Shown here one piece after another: positions 6,973 to 15,416 of a DNA stretch of 64,000 nt. The notes below the pieces were generated by a model. That model searched no databases and was not told the origin of the DNA. It saw only the letters and a program-made list of their open reading frames with translations. Made by a program: the position numbers and the translations under genes. Source of the DNA: Acidimicrobiales bacterium. GTDB lineage: Bacteria; Actinomycetota; Acidimicrobiia; Acidimicrobiales; Aldehydirespiratoraceae. Positions within the stretch are counted from its first letter, which is position 1. Each line of letters opens with the position of its first letter. The stretch is from positions 62,001 to 126,000 of the forward strand of contig JAVJSI010000004.1 in assembly GCA_040219515.1 (NCBI GenBank), in the 5' to 3' direction.

Positions 6973-8860
6973 GGAATCCGACTTCGAAGCGCGCATCCGC
7001 CGCGACCTCGACGCAATCGCCGGCGCGGTAGCGGACGTCCCCGCGGAGACGCCCGCGCCTCAGCCCGATGATGCCCACCCTCGGCACGCGCCGCTACTGG
7101 CCGCCGTGGCGGCTGGTCTCGTACTGCTCGCCGGCCTGCTCTGGGTGGCGAACGACGGTGATACCGACTCGAGTCCTGCCGACGTGGCCGGTAGCACCAG
7201 TACGAGCGTGGCCCCGACCTCGACCACGACACCGAGCAGCTCGACGACGGTCCCCGCTGCCGAGGCCGCGCCGCCGTCGGAAACCGGCTCCTATCGGCTC
7301 TGGCTTTCGACCGAGGCGGTTTCGACCGATGGCTCCGATGTCATCTTCGTGGTGCTCGGACCATCCGATGTCTCTGAGGTTCTGGAGTGGGACTCTGCCG
7401 TGTTGGTCGATCGCTGGAACGGTGAGGATTGGCAGCCGGTCGCCGAGGGCGGGAGCTGTCAGGACTTCTGGCATTGCTGGGGTGATCTCGGCGAGCGGGG
7501 CGCGAGTCTGGTCGAGTATCGCGAGCGACGGCAGTTCCTGCCCTCGGGCGTCGGCTACGCGGAGTACATCCATCTCGACGGACTCGACGAGGGATGGCAC
7601 CGCCTCCGCCAGACCATCGACGGGGAGCTGGCCACGGGCGTGTTTCGAGTCCTGGAACCAGCCGTGATGCCGGCGGTCGCCTCGCTCGCGCCGGTCGGGG
7701 AGGATGCTCTATTCGTCGAACCGGTACTCGCCAGTACCGCCGGCGCGGTGCTCACCGTGAAACCGGCGATTGCCGCACCCGAGAACGACCTCGGTGAGGT
7801 GGCGTCGACCACCCGCCTCGATCAATGGGACGGCGAAGAATGGGTCGAGTTGCTGACGTTCGACACACCCCGTTTGACGCTCGAGATACAACTGCCACCC
7901 CTGCCACCGGGTCCCTACCGCGTAGTCCGGGGCCGAACCCCCGGTTCCGATCTGATCGGGAACCTCTGGGTGATCGACGGCGGCCCGAATCCGGTCGCGT
8001 GTCATGTCCTGCCGAGCCTCGATGCGCTGCTGACGAACGCGGACGACTTCGACGGCCCGACGCCCCCGACGACGGAGCTCCGCCCGTCGTTCGACGTCGG
8101 TGGCTTCCGGGTGCAGTGGGACTCACCGGACACGACGATCGCCTACTCCTATCCGATGGGGTCGGTGATCGATCTCGTGGGTGAGCGGTACTTCCAGGAC
8201 GGACTGTTGCTGCTCCGGCCACTAGGGGACGCTGTGGAGGTGTGGGTCGAACTGCCCGGATGTGGCGATCCGGGTACCGTCACCGCCGGGTTCCTCGTGT
8301 CGGGGGGCTCCGAACAGCAGAATGTCGCGCTCGCGGCTCGACTGGGTCGCTCGCTGGCCCAGCGCTGGAACGTCGACGGGGGTACTCGAATCTGGGAGCA
8401 ATGCCCGGACGGGGAATCGGTGATCTCGACGCCTCGCAACGGCGTGATCCTCGATGTCTGGATGTACTGCCGTGAGGTGGGCGACACCGATTCGCGGTTG
8501 GTTCCGGTGGCGACGAACATCATCTCCGAGTCGGTGATCGAGTCGGCGATCCAGCGCGGCCTTGGCGGCGGATGGAACGGACTGGAGTCGGCGATCCCTC
8601 TCGAACTTCAGTGGGCCTTGTCGGAGATCGCCATCATCGACGGCGTCCTGACGATCGATTGGGACTGGGACTTCGCAGCCGACCCGATCGACGACCTCAC
8701 CACGTCGAACGTGTCGGGCCGGATCATCGATCAGATCGCGGCCAATGCGTTCCAATTCGAGGAGATCGATGCCGTCGACCTGGGCGACCTGCCGCTCGAC
8801 CTCGGCGGCGACTCCGTCTACACCCGCGAACAATGGGAGCAGGCGCAGGCCGAGAACTAG
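6965..8860 (+). CDS. Membrane-anchored protein, probable anti-sigma or sensor partner of the ECF factor
   Basis: The 631-residue product starts inside the sigma gene (ATG at 6965), implying translational coupling. A cytoplasmic stretch of about 42 residues precedes one membrane helix (about 43-62), a Thr/Ser-rich linker (about 70-95) and a large extracytoplasmic part with no recognised domain but a repeated beta-rich character and several Cys. Anti-sigma factors often sit directly after their ECF gene with a short N-terminal inhibitory domain and a single helix. I see no HxxxCxxC zinc motif, so the role is inferred from position. The outer region is unusually large. Confidence 0.72.
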   Translation: MTEESDFEARIRRDLDAIAGAVADVPAETPAPQPDDAHPRHAPLLAAVAAGLVLLAGLLWVANDGDTDSSPADVAGSTSTSVAPTSTTTPSSSTTVPAAEAAPPSETGSYRLWLSTEAVSTDGSDVIFVVLGPSDVSEVLEWDSAVLVDRWNGEDWQPVAEGGSCQDFWHCWGDLGERGASLVEYRERRQFLPSGVGYAEYIHLDGLDEGWHRLRQTIDGELATGVFRVLEPAVMPAVASLAPVGEDALFVEPVLASTAGAVLTVKPAIAAPENDLGEVASTTRLDQWDGEEWVELLTFDTPRLTLEIQLPPLPPGPYRVVRGRTPGSDLIGNLWVIDGGPNPVACHVLPSLDALLTNADDFDGPTPPTTELRPSFDVGGFRVQWDSPDTTIAYSYPMGSVIDLVGERYFQDGLLLLRPLGDAVEVWVELPGCGDPGTVTAGFLVSGGSEQQNVALAARLGRSLAQRWNVDGGTRIWEQCPDGESVISTPRNGVILDVWMYCREVGDTDSRLVPVATNIISESVIESAIQRGLGGGWNGLESAIPLELQWALSEIAIIDGVLTIDWDWDFAADPIDDLTTSNVSGRIIDQIAANAFQFEEIDAVDLGDLPLDLGGDSVYTREQWEQAQAEN

Positions 8861-8885
8861 GGTCGCGTCTGACCCAGGAGTTCCC

Positions 8886-9914
8886 ATGGCCGACAAGAAG
8901 ATCGTCACCGTTCTGCACCCCGAGGACGAGTACACGCACGAGCCCGACCCGGTTCCCAACTACAACGAGTCGATGTACCTCAACGGCTTCGACCTGGAGC
9001 GCGAGGTCGGCGCGTGGTTCCGCATCGGCAACCGGGTCAACGAGGGCTATGCCGAGATGACGGTGTGCATCTATCTGCCCGGCGGACGCGTGGCGTTTCT
9101 CTACGGCCGCCCCGAGATCGACAACAACGACGAGATGCACGCCGGTGGGCTCGAGATCAAGGTGGTCACACCGTTCGAGCACCTGAAGATCAACTACGAC
9201 GGCAAGGTCTGCCTGCTCGATGAGCCCGAGCAGATGGCCAACCCTCGCGAGGCGTTCAAGACGAACCCGTTCGTGGAGTGCGAGGTGCGCCTCGACGTGC
9301 ACGGCGTGTCGCCCATGTACGGCGGGCTGCCGCAGTACGAGGACGGCACCCCGATCGAGACCGACGCCGAGAAGAGCTTCGCCAAGGCCCACTACGAGCA
9401 GCACACCAAGGTGACCGGGACGATCCAGGTGGGCGACGAGATCATCGAGCTCGACGGCCTCGGCCTGCGGGACAAGTCGTGGGGTCCCCGCTACTGGCAG
9501 GCCGTCACCTGGTACCGCTGGCTGCCCATGATCTTCGGTCCCGACTTCGCGATGATGCTGTCGATCATCGACAACGAGGGCAGCACCCGTTATTCCGGCA
9601 TGGTCCTGGAGGATGGCGAGTATCACCACATCCGCGACTGCCGTATCGAGTCCGACTGGGACGACAACGACTACCAGACCGGCATGCGGTGTTGGGCCAA
9701 GACCGACCACAAGGAGTACGAGATCACCGGCGAGGTGATCTCGATGATCCCGCTGCGCAATCGGCGCAAGACGCCCGACGGCGAGCAGCTCCACACCCGC
9801 ATCACCGAGGCCATGACCCGCTACGAGTGCAACGGCCGCAAGGGCATGGGCATGAGCGAGTACCTCGACCAGATCGTCGACGGGAAGCCGGTCGGCACCG
9901 ACGTCGGCACGTGA
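8886..9914 (+). CDS. Uncharacterised protein resembling DUF7064/DUF7065 (lipocalin/AttH-like)
   Basis: This 342-residue soluble protein is preceded by AGGAG at 8876-8880, six bases before the ATG. It is rich in beta-strand and aromatic residues, with conserved-looking segments GLRDKSWGPRYW (about 195-206) and NRRKTPDGEQLH (about 296-307). I recognise it only as the type of protein annotated DUF7064/7065 beside aminoglycoside-phosphotransferase-like genes in actinobacteria. The next gene, such a phosphotransferase, starts 10 bases later. A role in processing lipid-like or steroid-like substrates is inference from context. Confidence 0.7.
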   Translation: MADKKIVTVLHPEDEYTHEPDPVPNYNESMYLNGFDLEREVGAWFRIGNRVNEGYAEMTVCIYLPGGRVAFLYGRPEIDNNDEMHAGGLEIKVVTPFEHLKINYDGKVCLLDEPEQMANPREAFKTNPFVECEVRLDVHGVSPMYGGLPQYEDGTPIETDAEKSFAKAHYEQHTKVTGTIQVGDEIIELDGLGLRDKSWGPRYWQAVTWYRWLPMIFGPDFAMMLSIIDNEGSTRYSGMVLEDGEYHHIRDCRIESDWDDNDYQTGMRCWAKTDHKEYEITGEVISMIPLRNRRKTPDGEQLHTRITEAMTRYECNGRKGMGMSEYLDQIVDGKPVGTDVGT

Positions 9915-9924
9915 ACCCGTTCTC

Positions 9925-10881
9925 GTGAACGAGCTCGCCGACCAGCTCGGCACCGAACTCGACGCCGAGATCACCGACCTCGTCCGACTGTCGGCGGGGG
10001 CGAGTCGCGAGACCTGGTCGTTCGCGGCCGACGGCGAGCCACTCGTTCTCCAGCGCTCGCGGTTCGCCGCCGGTCTCGGGGCCGGTGTCGACGAGCCCGC
10101 GCTGCTGCGCCACGCGCATGCGGGCGGCGTGACTGTGCCCGAGATCGTCGCGTCGTCGACCGGTGGTGAACATCCGTTGGGGAGGCAGTTCACGATCTCT
10201 CGCCATCTCGACGGCGAGTCGATCGCCCGCAAGATCCTGCGCGACGACGAGTACGCCACGGCGCGGGAGCGCTTCGTGGCCGACTGCGCCCGCGAGCTCG
10301 CGATGATCCACGCCCTCGACCCCGGGCCGATGACCGACCGGCTGCCGACGATCACCGATCCGGTCGCCGCCCAACGGGGCACCTACGAGATGCTGGGCGA
10401 CCCGCACCCCGTCTTCGACCTCGCCTTCCGCTGGCTCGACGACCACCGTCCGCGGGCCCGTGAGCCCCGGGTGGTCCACGGCGACTTCCGCATGGGCAAC
10501 TTCCTCATCGGCCCCGACGGCGTCGTCGCGGTGCTCGATTGGGAGCTCGCCCATCTCGGTGACCCGGTCGAGGACCTCGGCTGGCTCGTGGCCCGGGCCT
10601 GGCGATTCCGGGGCACGGGAGAGGTCGGCGGCCTCGGGTCCCGTGACGAACTCCTCGATGCCTATGCCCGGGAGAGCGGCGTCGAGGTCTCGCCCGCCGA
10701 GCTGAAGTGGTGGGAGGTGCTCGCCTCGCTGCGCTGGGGGGTGATCACCATGTTCATGGGCGACGAGTTCCGCAAGGGGAGCACCCGCTCGGTCGAACAG
10801 GCGACGATCGGTCGTCGTGTGGTCGAGACCGAGTACGACGTGATGCTGCTCCTGCTGCCCGAACTCCGGGAGGCGGCGTGA
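9925..10881 (+). CDS. Phosphotransferase family protein (APH/ACAD10-like)
   Basis: The 318-residue protein has the aminoglycoside-phosphotransferase/choline-kinase fold: the Brenner motif VHGDFRMGNFLI (about 187-198) with catalytic Asp, and the metal-binding LDWELAHLGDP (about 208-218). In actinobacteria such kinases cluster with acyl-CoA dehydrogenase and hydroxy-acid genes and act on small hydroxylated molecules rather than antibiotics. The start is a GTG 10 bases after the preceding gene. The final bases overlap the next start (GTGA), so the three genes form an operon. Confidence 0.88.
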   Translation: MNELADQLGTELDAEITDLVRLSAGASRETWSFAADGEPLVLQRSRFAAGLGAGVDEPALLRHAHAGGVTVPEIVASSTGGEHPLGRQFTISRHLDGESIARKILRDDEYATARERFVADCARELAMIHALDPGPMTDRLPTITDPVAAQRGTYEMLGDPHPVFDLAFRWLDDHRPRAREPRVVHGDFRMGNFLIGPDGVVAVLDWELAHLGDPVEDLGWLVARAWRFRGTGEVGGLGSRDELLDAYARESGVEVSPAELKWWEVLASLRWGVITMFMGDEFRKGSTRSVEQATIGRRVVETEYDVMLLLLPELREAA

Positions 10882-11261
10882 CCGAGGAGCGCAGCCCGCG
10901 GCAGAACTGGCCCCACGACGTGCCCGCCGCTGCGGAGCTCGTGACGGCCGTCCACGACTATCTGGCCGACGACCTCGGCCCGCGGGCCGAAGGTCGGGAC
11001 CGGTTCATGTTGCGGGTCGCCGCCAACGCGCTCGCCATCGCGGCGCGCGAGATCGAGGCGTTGCCCATCGACGGACCCGCCCACGCCGCCCGCCTGGCCG
11101 CTTTCGGAGTCGAGTCCGAACGAGAGCTCTGCGAGGCGCTACGGGCAGGAACGCTCGACGACCGCCGGGCCGAACTCGCCGAGTCGCTCTGGGCGACCAC
11201 GCTCGACAAGCTCGCGGTCGCCAACCCCGACTACCGCGACGAGTCGATCGAGCCCGGGTGA
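10878..11261 (+). CDS. DUF6285-like small protein
   Basis: This 127-residue, mostly helical protein starts at a GTG overlapping the stop of the phosphotransferase gene (GTGA), a sign of tight coupling. PHDVPAAAELVTAVHDYL near the N terminus and RFMLRVAANALAIAARE after it match the kind of protein annotated DUF6285, repeatedly found next to such kinases. No catalytic motif is visible. It is probably an accessory subunit or partner of the kinase. Confidence 0.75.
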   Translation: MTEERSPRQNWPHDVPAAAELVTAVHDYLADDLGPRAEGRDRFMLRVAANALAIAAREIEALPIDGPAHAARLAAFGVESERELCEALRAGTLDDRRAELAESLWATTLDKLAVANPDYRDESIEPG

Positions 11262-11278
11262 TCCGGCTGGTGTGACGG

Positions 11279-12334
11279 TCAGCGCTCGACGAGAGGTCGG
11301 AGCGTGGCGTCGATCGGGTCGAGGTAGAGCGTCTGCTCGGGGGGCAGCAGACCACGCTGCACCATCCGGTTCATGACCCGGACGACGATCGCGGCGTAGC
11401 GGGTGGCGGCGAAGAGCACCCACGGATCGATCGGTTCGAGCGTGCGGCCGCTCACCGCCTCGTAGTGCGCCAGCTGCTCGGCGACGGGGAGCGTGCCCGG
11501 GTGACGGTCGACGCCGGCGCCCACGTGGGCCCACTGCTCGAACATGATCCACCACCCGACGTCCATCTCGGCCGGACCGATGGACGCCGCCTCGAAATCG
11601 GTGACGCACGCGGGCGCGAAGTCGTCCCAGATGACGTTGCCCAGGCGGGCATCACCCCAGTTCAGCACGGGTGCGCCGCCGGCCGGGAGTTCGTCCTCGA
11701 GCCGATCGAACGCGGCGAGCATCAGCGGGTGGGGACGCCCGTCGAGCTCGCGTTCGGCGTAGTCGCGCCAGATCCGCAGTTGACGACGCCCGTCGTTCAC
11801 CGACCCCTCGGGGGCCAGCCAGTCCAGACCGGCGGCGGCGACGTCGACGGCGTGGATCCCCGCCATCACCTCGATGCCACCGCGGATCATGGCCGAACGC
11901 TGGGCCGGCTCGGCATCGACGTAGAAGCCCTCGGCCACGTACAACGGGTCCTCGCGGGGGATCTCGCCACCGATGAAACCCATGACGAAGAACGGCGACC
12001 CGAGCACGGAGGGGTCGGTCTCGTAGCCGAGGAGCGGCGCGATCGGCACCGCAGCGGTGTCCTGCTGGGCAACGAGGGCCGACATCACCTTCCACTGGAT
12101 CTCGATCTCGTTCTCCACCGGAACCTGGACGGGATAGACCGGCGGCTCGGGCATCTCCCGCCGGACGACCACCTGCTCGTCGGTGGTCACGCCGTGCCGG
12201 GTGACGGTGATCGGGACGATGAGTGTCTCCGCCGAGTAGCCACCGGTGGGGGTCTCCACGGTCCCGACCGTCACGTCGTCGGCGTCGTCGAGGTGGGCGG
12301 TGAGCCAGGCGGCGAGGTGCTCGGGGTGTTCCAT
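11279..12334 (-). CDS. Second phosphotransferase family protein (APH-like)
   Basis: The 351-residue protein has the same kinase fold as the gene at 9925, convergent to it: LNWGDARLGNVIW (the usual HGD reads WGD here) and TDFEAASIGPAEMD in place of the metal-binding IDWE motif. The substitution of His by Trp in the Brenner motif and of Trp by Phe in the second motif occurs in some divergent family members and may alter activity. The ATG at 12334 is chosen because the upstream frame looks non-coding. It faces away from the DUF72 gene across 58 bases. Confidence 0.85.
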   Translation of the reverse strand: MEHPEHLAAWLTAHLDDADDVTVGTVETPTGGYSAETLIVPITVTRHGVTTDEQVVVRREMPEPPVYPVQVPVENEIEIQWKVMSALVAQQDTAAVPIAPLLGYETDPSVLGSPFFVMGFIGGEIPREDPLYVAEGFYVDAEPAQRSAMIRGGIEVMAGIHAVDVAAAGLDWLAPEGSVNDGRRQLRIWRDYAERELDGRPHPLMLAAFDRLEDELPAGGAPVLNWGDARLGNVIWDDFAPACVTDFEAASIGPAEMDVGWWIMFEQWAHVGAGVDRHPGTLPVAEQLAHYEAVSGRTLEPIDPWVLFAATRYAAIVVRVMNRMVQRGLLPPEQTLYLDPIDATLRPLVER

Positions 12335-12379
12335 GGGCAGACAGGATCGCCGCCGGGCGCCCCCGTGTCGAACCAGAGC

Positions 12380-12385
12380 TACCGT
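12380..12385 (+). promoter_or_regulatory. Leaderless -10 TACCGT for the DUF72 gene
   Basis: TACCGT is followed by seven bases and the ATG at 12393. Confidence 0.6.
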
Positions 12386-12392
12386 GCCGGCG

Positions 12393-13265
12393 ATGGCATG
12401 GGAGTCGCCGCTGGGAGTGGGTTGCCCGATGTGGGCCAACCGCGACTGGGTGGGCACGGTGCTGCCGACGGACACGCCGGTGGGCGGCGAGCTGGCGGCC
12501 TACTCGCGGGTCTGCAACGCGGTCGAGGGCAACACCACCTTCTATGCCCTCCCATCGCCGACCACGGTCGCGCGATGGCGTGACGTCACCCCGGAGGGAT
12601 TCCGGTTCCTGTTGAAGCTGCCGCGGACGATCACCCACGACCGCCGGCTGCGCGACGCCGACGCCGAGCTGAAGGAGTTCGCCGATCGTTTCGCACCCCT
12701 GGCCGACCGCCTCGGGCCGTGCTCGATCCAGTTGCCGGCATCGTTCGCGCCGAGCGACCTCGACGTGCTGACGGCCTTTCTCGACTCGGTCCCCGGTGAC
12801 TTCGCCTGGGCCGTCGAGGTCCGCCACCCGGGGTTCCACGCGGGCGGCGACCACGAGCGTGCCCTCAACGATGCGTTGTATGCGGCGGGCGTCGACCGGG
12901 TGATCTTCGACAGTCGCCCGGTGTTCGCCGGGCCCCGTCGGACCCCCGAGGAGATGGAGGCGTGGGAGAACAAGCCCCGCCTGCCGGTGCGGGCCGTGGC
13001 CACCGGGCAGCAGCCGATCGTCCGTTTCATCGGCCAGACCGAGGCGGCGGCCAATCCACCTTTCTGGCGGCCCTGGGTGACGCGGGTGGTTCGCTGGATA
13101 GAGGACGGTCGGCGACCCCTCGTCTTCCTCCACACCCCGGACAACGTCGTCGCTCCGCAGCTGTGCCGGCAGTTCCACGACGAGGTCGCCGGCCGGGTCG
13201 CACTTCCGCCTCTCCCCGAGCCGCCTCCGGTGTTGCGAACCCAGGAGTTGTTCGACCACGATTAG
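12393..13265 (+). CDS. DUF72 (YecE-like) protein
   Basis: The 290-residue protein matches the DUF72 TIM-barrel-like family: GCPMWANRDWVG near the N terminus, a middle VEGNTTFYALPSPTTVARW segment, LKLPRTITHD, the WAVEVRHPGF strand and a C-terminal LVFLHTPDN block. Function is unknown; a nuclease or phosphoesterase-like role has been suggested for the fold. The first MAWES codons follow a leaderless -10. The zincin gene starts 11 bases downstream with its own -10. Confidence 0.88.
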   Translation: MAWESPLGVGCPMWANRDWVGTVLPTDTPVGGELAAYSRVCNAVEGNTTFYALPSPTTVARWRDVTPEGFRFLLKLPRTITHDRRLRDADAELKEFADRFAPLADRLGPCSIQLPASFAPSDLDVLTAFLDSVPGDFAWAVEVRHPGFHAGGDHERALNDALYAAGVDRVIFDSRPVFAGPRRTPEEMEAWENKPRLPVRAVATGQQPIVRFIGQTEAAANPPFWRPWVTRVVRWIEDGRRPLVFLHTPDNVVAPQLCRQFHDEVAGRVALPPLPEPPPVLRTQELFDHD

Positions 13266-13268
13266 GGT
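13263..13268 (+). promoter_or_regulatory. Leaderless -10 TAGGGT for the zincin/SLH gene
   Basis: TAGGGT overlaps the DUF72 stop codon and is followed by seven bases and the GTG at 13276. Confidence 0.6.
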
Positions 13269-13275
13269 CAACCGC

Positions 13276-14934
13276 GTGCTCCGGACCAAGGCCATCCTGT
13301 TCGTCGCGGTCGGAGCGGCCTACGCAGTACTGGCCGCCGGGGTGGCGACGGCCGCCGACCCGCTCGGCCTGACCCTCGATCAGGGTGCAAGCGAAGTCCT
13401 CGGTGACGGCACCGACACGGTCGCGGTGTGGGTCTGTGACGTCGGCGGTGAGAAGGACTTCACGCCGGACGACGTCGCCGCGTGGGCGAACGCAGAGGTG
13501 GCTCCCTTCTTCTCGACGGTGTCACGGGGCCGATACGCCCTCGTGTTCGAAGCGGTCGGCGAGTTCGATCGGGTGACCGATTGTCTCACCGACGGCGTCA
13601 GGCTCACGAAGGACCTGCCGTTCACCAATGCCCTGGTCATCGACAACGGCAACACCCCCAGTGGTTTCGGAGGGCCCGGTGCGTGGTACTTCGCCAACGA
13701 CACGGTGCTGCCGATCGGCCGTTCCGAGCCGCCGGCGGAGTCGGGACGCGGGTTCACGATCGGCGGCGAGACCTTCCCGCTGCCGGCGACGGCGGCCCAC
13801 GAGATCGGTCACACGCTCGGATGGCCCCACTCGGGATCGGGCCTGACCGGCTTCGAGCAGTACGACAACCCCGCCGACCTGATGAGCGGGCACGGCGTGG
13901 ACAACTTCTGTCCCATCGATGCCGATCTGTTCTACGGGCCGTGCTTCATCACCCACACGATCGCCTTCAATCGCTACGCCTCGGGATGGATCGACGCCGA
14001 CGACGTGGCGCTGATCACGAAGCCGAGGGCGAGCGTCGACCTGGCCGGACCGGAAGCCGACGGCACCCAATTCGCCCTGATCCCATCGGCCGACCCGCTG
14101 CGCTTCACCACCGTCGAGGCCCGGCCCGCCGCGGGCTACGACGCCGATGCCGGCATCGAGGGGGTGATGCTCCACACCATCGACGGGACGGCGCCGTGCG
14201 GGAACCAGATCTGCTGGGGTATCGAACGACGCCAGTACCCGTCCCTGGGAGCGCCGGGGTCGACCGACCACGTACTCGGCGTCGGCGACAGCGCCGAGAT
14301 CCACGGCGTCACCGTGACGGTCGACGCGGCCACCGACGACGGCTACACCGTCTCCTTCTCCGGGGCCGCCCAGGGATGCGCGATGGGCCCGAACCGCTTC
14401 GACGATGTGGGCGCGGGTTCGTTCGCCTTCAACGACGTCGGCTGCATCCGCATCCTCGGCATCACGACCGGTACCAGCGCGTCGACGTACTCGCCGAACG
14501 ACACGGTCACCCGGGAGCAGATGGCGGCGTTCCTGGCCCGCCTCTATCGCAGGCTCGGCCAGACCTGCAGCGGCGCGCCGACACCGTTCGTCGACATCGC
14601 CGGGTCGTTCGCGGCGGCCGACATCGCCTGCATCTACGAGTTGGGCGTGACCACCGGTGTGTCCTCCACCCGCTACGACCCGGCCGGCACCGTGACCCGG
14701 GAACAGATGGCGGCCTTCCTCGGTCGCCTGTGGCGCGACGCATTGGGCAGCGGCTGCACCACCGACCCTGCGCCGTTCAGCGACAGCGGTGGCTCGTTCG
14801 CGAAGAACGAGATCGCCTGCATCTACGCCCTCGGACTCACGACCGGAACGACACCGACCACCTATTCACCTGGCGATGCCGTCACCCGTGAGCAGATGGC
14901 CTCGTTCCTGGCCCGCTTCTGGAAGACGGCCTGA
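13276..14934 (+). CDS. Secreted zinc metallopeptidase with three C-terminal SLH-like repeats
   Basis: The 552-residue product has a signal peptide (about 1-27, ending ATAADP), then a metallopeptidase region with the metzincin-type motif HEIGHTLGWPH at 175-185 and a possible Met-turn DLMSG at 201-205. Three tandem repeats fill about 375-552, each with an F-x-D start, a Cys near the middle, and a TVTREQMAAFLxRLW ending. These resemble S-layer homology repeats, which attach proteins to cell-wall polymers. The paired Cys in each repeat are unusual for SLH. Substrate is unknown; it is likely a surface-bound protease. Confidence 0.85.
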   Translation: MLRTKAILFVAVGAAYAVLAAGVATAADPLGLTLDQGASEVLGDGTDTVAVWVCDVGGEKDFTPDDVAAWANAEVAPFFSTVSRGRYALVFEAVGEFDRVTDCLTDGVRLTKDLPFTNALVIDNGNTPSGFGGPGAWYFANDTVLPIGRSEPPAESGRGFTIGGETFPLPATAAHEIGHTLGWPHSGSGLTGFEQYDNPADLMSGHGVDNFCPIDADLFYGPCFITHTIAFNRYASGWIDADDVALITKPRASVDLAGPEADGTQFALIPSADPLRFTTVEARPAAGYDADAGIEGVMLHTIDGTAPCGNQICWGIERRQYPSLGAPGSTDHVLGVGDSAEIHGVTVTVDAATDDGYTVSFSGAAQGCAMGPNRFDDVGAGSFAFNDVGCIRILGITTGTSASTYSPNDTVTREQMAAFLARLYRRLGQTCSGAPTPFVDIAGSFAAADIACIYELGVTTGVSSTRYDPAGTVTREQMAAFLGRLWRDALGSGCTTDPAPFSDSGGSFAKNEIACIYALGLTTGTTPTTYSPGDAVTREQMASFLARFWKTA

Positions 14935-14940
14935 GGTTGC

Positions 14941-14946
14941 TACCGT
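14941..14946 (+). promoter_or_regulatory. Leaderless -10 TACCGT deciding the start at 14954
   Basis: TACCGT is followed by seven bases and GTG at 14954. It covers the alternative GTG at 14945, which is therefore unlikely. Confidence 0.55.
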
Positions 14947-14953
14947 GGGCGTC

Positions 14954-15331
14954 GTGAGTTCCACTCCCGCATCTGACGCCCGCCGCGCCGGCTGGATGAT
15001 TCTCGGCCTGCTGGCCGTGCCGGTGCTCAGCGTCTCGTCGGCCGCGATGCTCGCGGACGTGGCCGCCACGACCGACCCCGCGTCGGCCGCCGTCGGCATT
15101 CCGGCCACGCTCGTCGGTGTACTGATGGGCTGCGTGGTGTTCCGACTCGGCCGAGCCGTCGGGTCCGGAGTGGTCGCGCTGCGCACGATGCTCAGGGCGC
15201 TCGCGCCGGGTTCCGGCTCGAGCGCGGTGGCCGTCGCTGACGCGCGCAGGCCGAGTCCGTTCGTGCGACCGGCCTATCTCCTCGTTCCCGCACAGGTGGG
15301 CCGTCGCGGCCCCCCGGTGGCATTGCGCTAG
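14954..15331 (+). CDS. Small hypothetical membrane protein with two helices
   Basis: This 125-residue protein has two predicted membrane helices (about 14-35 and 45-68) followed by a basic, Pro/Ala-rich tail that is likely cytoplasmic. I do not recognise a family. The start at 14954 rests on the leaderless promoter. It stands alone between the zincin gene and the lipoprotein operon. Confidence 0.65.
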   Translation: MSSTPASDARRAGWMILGLLAVPVLSVSSAAMLADVAATTDPASAAVGIPATLVGVLMGCVVFRLGRAVGSGVVALRTMLRALAPGSGSSAVAVADARRPSPFVRPAYLLVPAQVGRRGPPVALR

Positions 15332-15403
15332 ACGACCACGCCCCGCCGACCTCCGGCCCGGGCGTCCCTACGCACATCCACCGGAACACCGGAACACAGA
15401 AAC

Positions 15404-15410
15404 AAGGAGA
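15404..15410 (+). promoter_or_regulatory. Strong ribosome-binding site AAGGAGA of the lipoprotein operon
   Basis: AAGGAGA lies six bases before the ATG at 15417. It is one of the best Shine-Dalgarno matches in a window where most first genes lack one. Confidence 0.75.
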
Positions 15411-15416
15411 ACGCTC

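Noticed and set aside
9925-12334. Aminoglycoside resistance genes
   Set aside because: The two APH-fold proteins resemble the metabolic ACAD10-like group and sit with DUF genes of that context, not with resistance or mobile genes.
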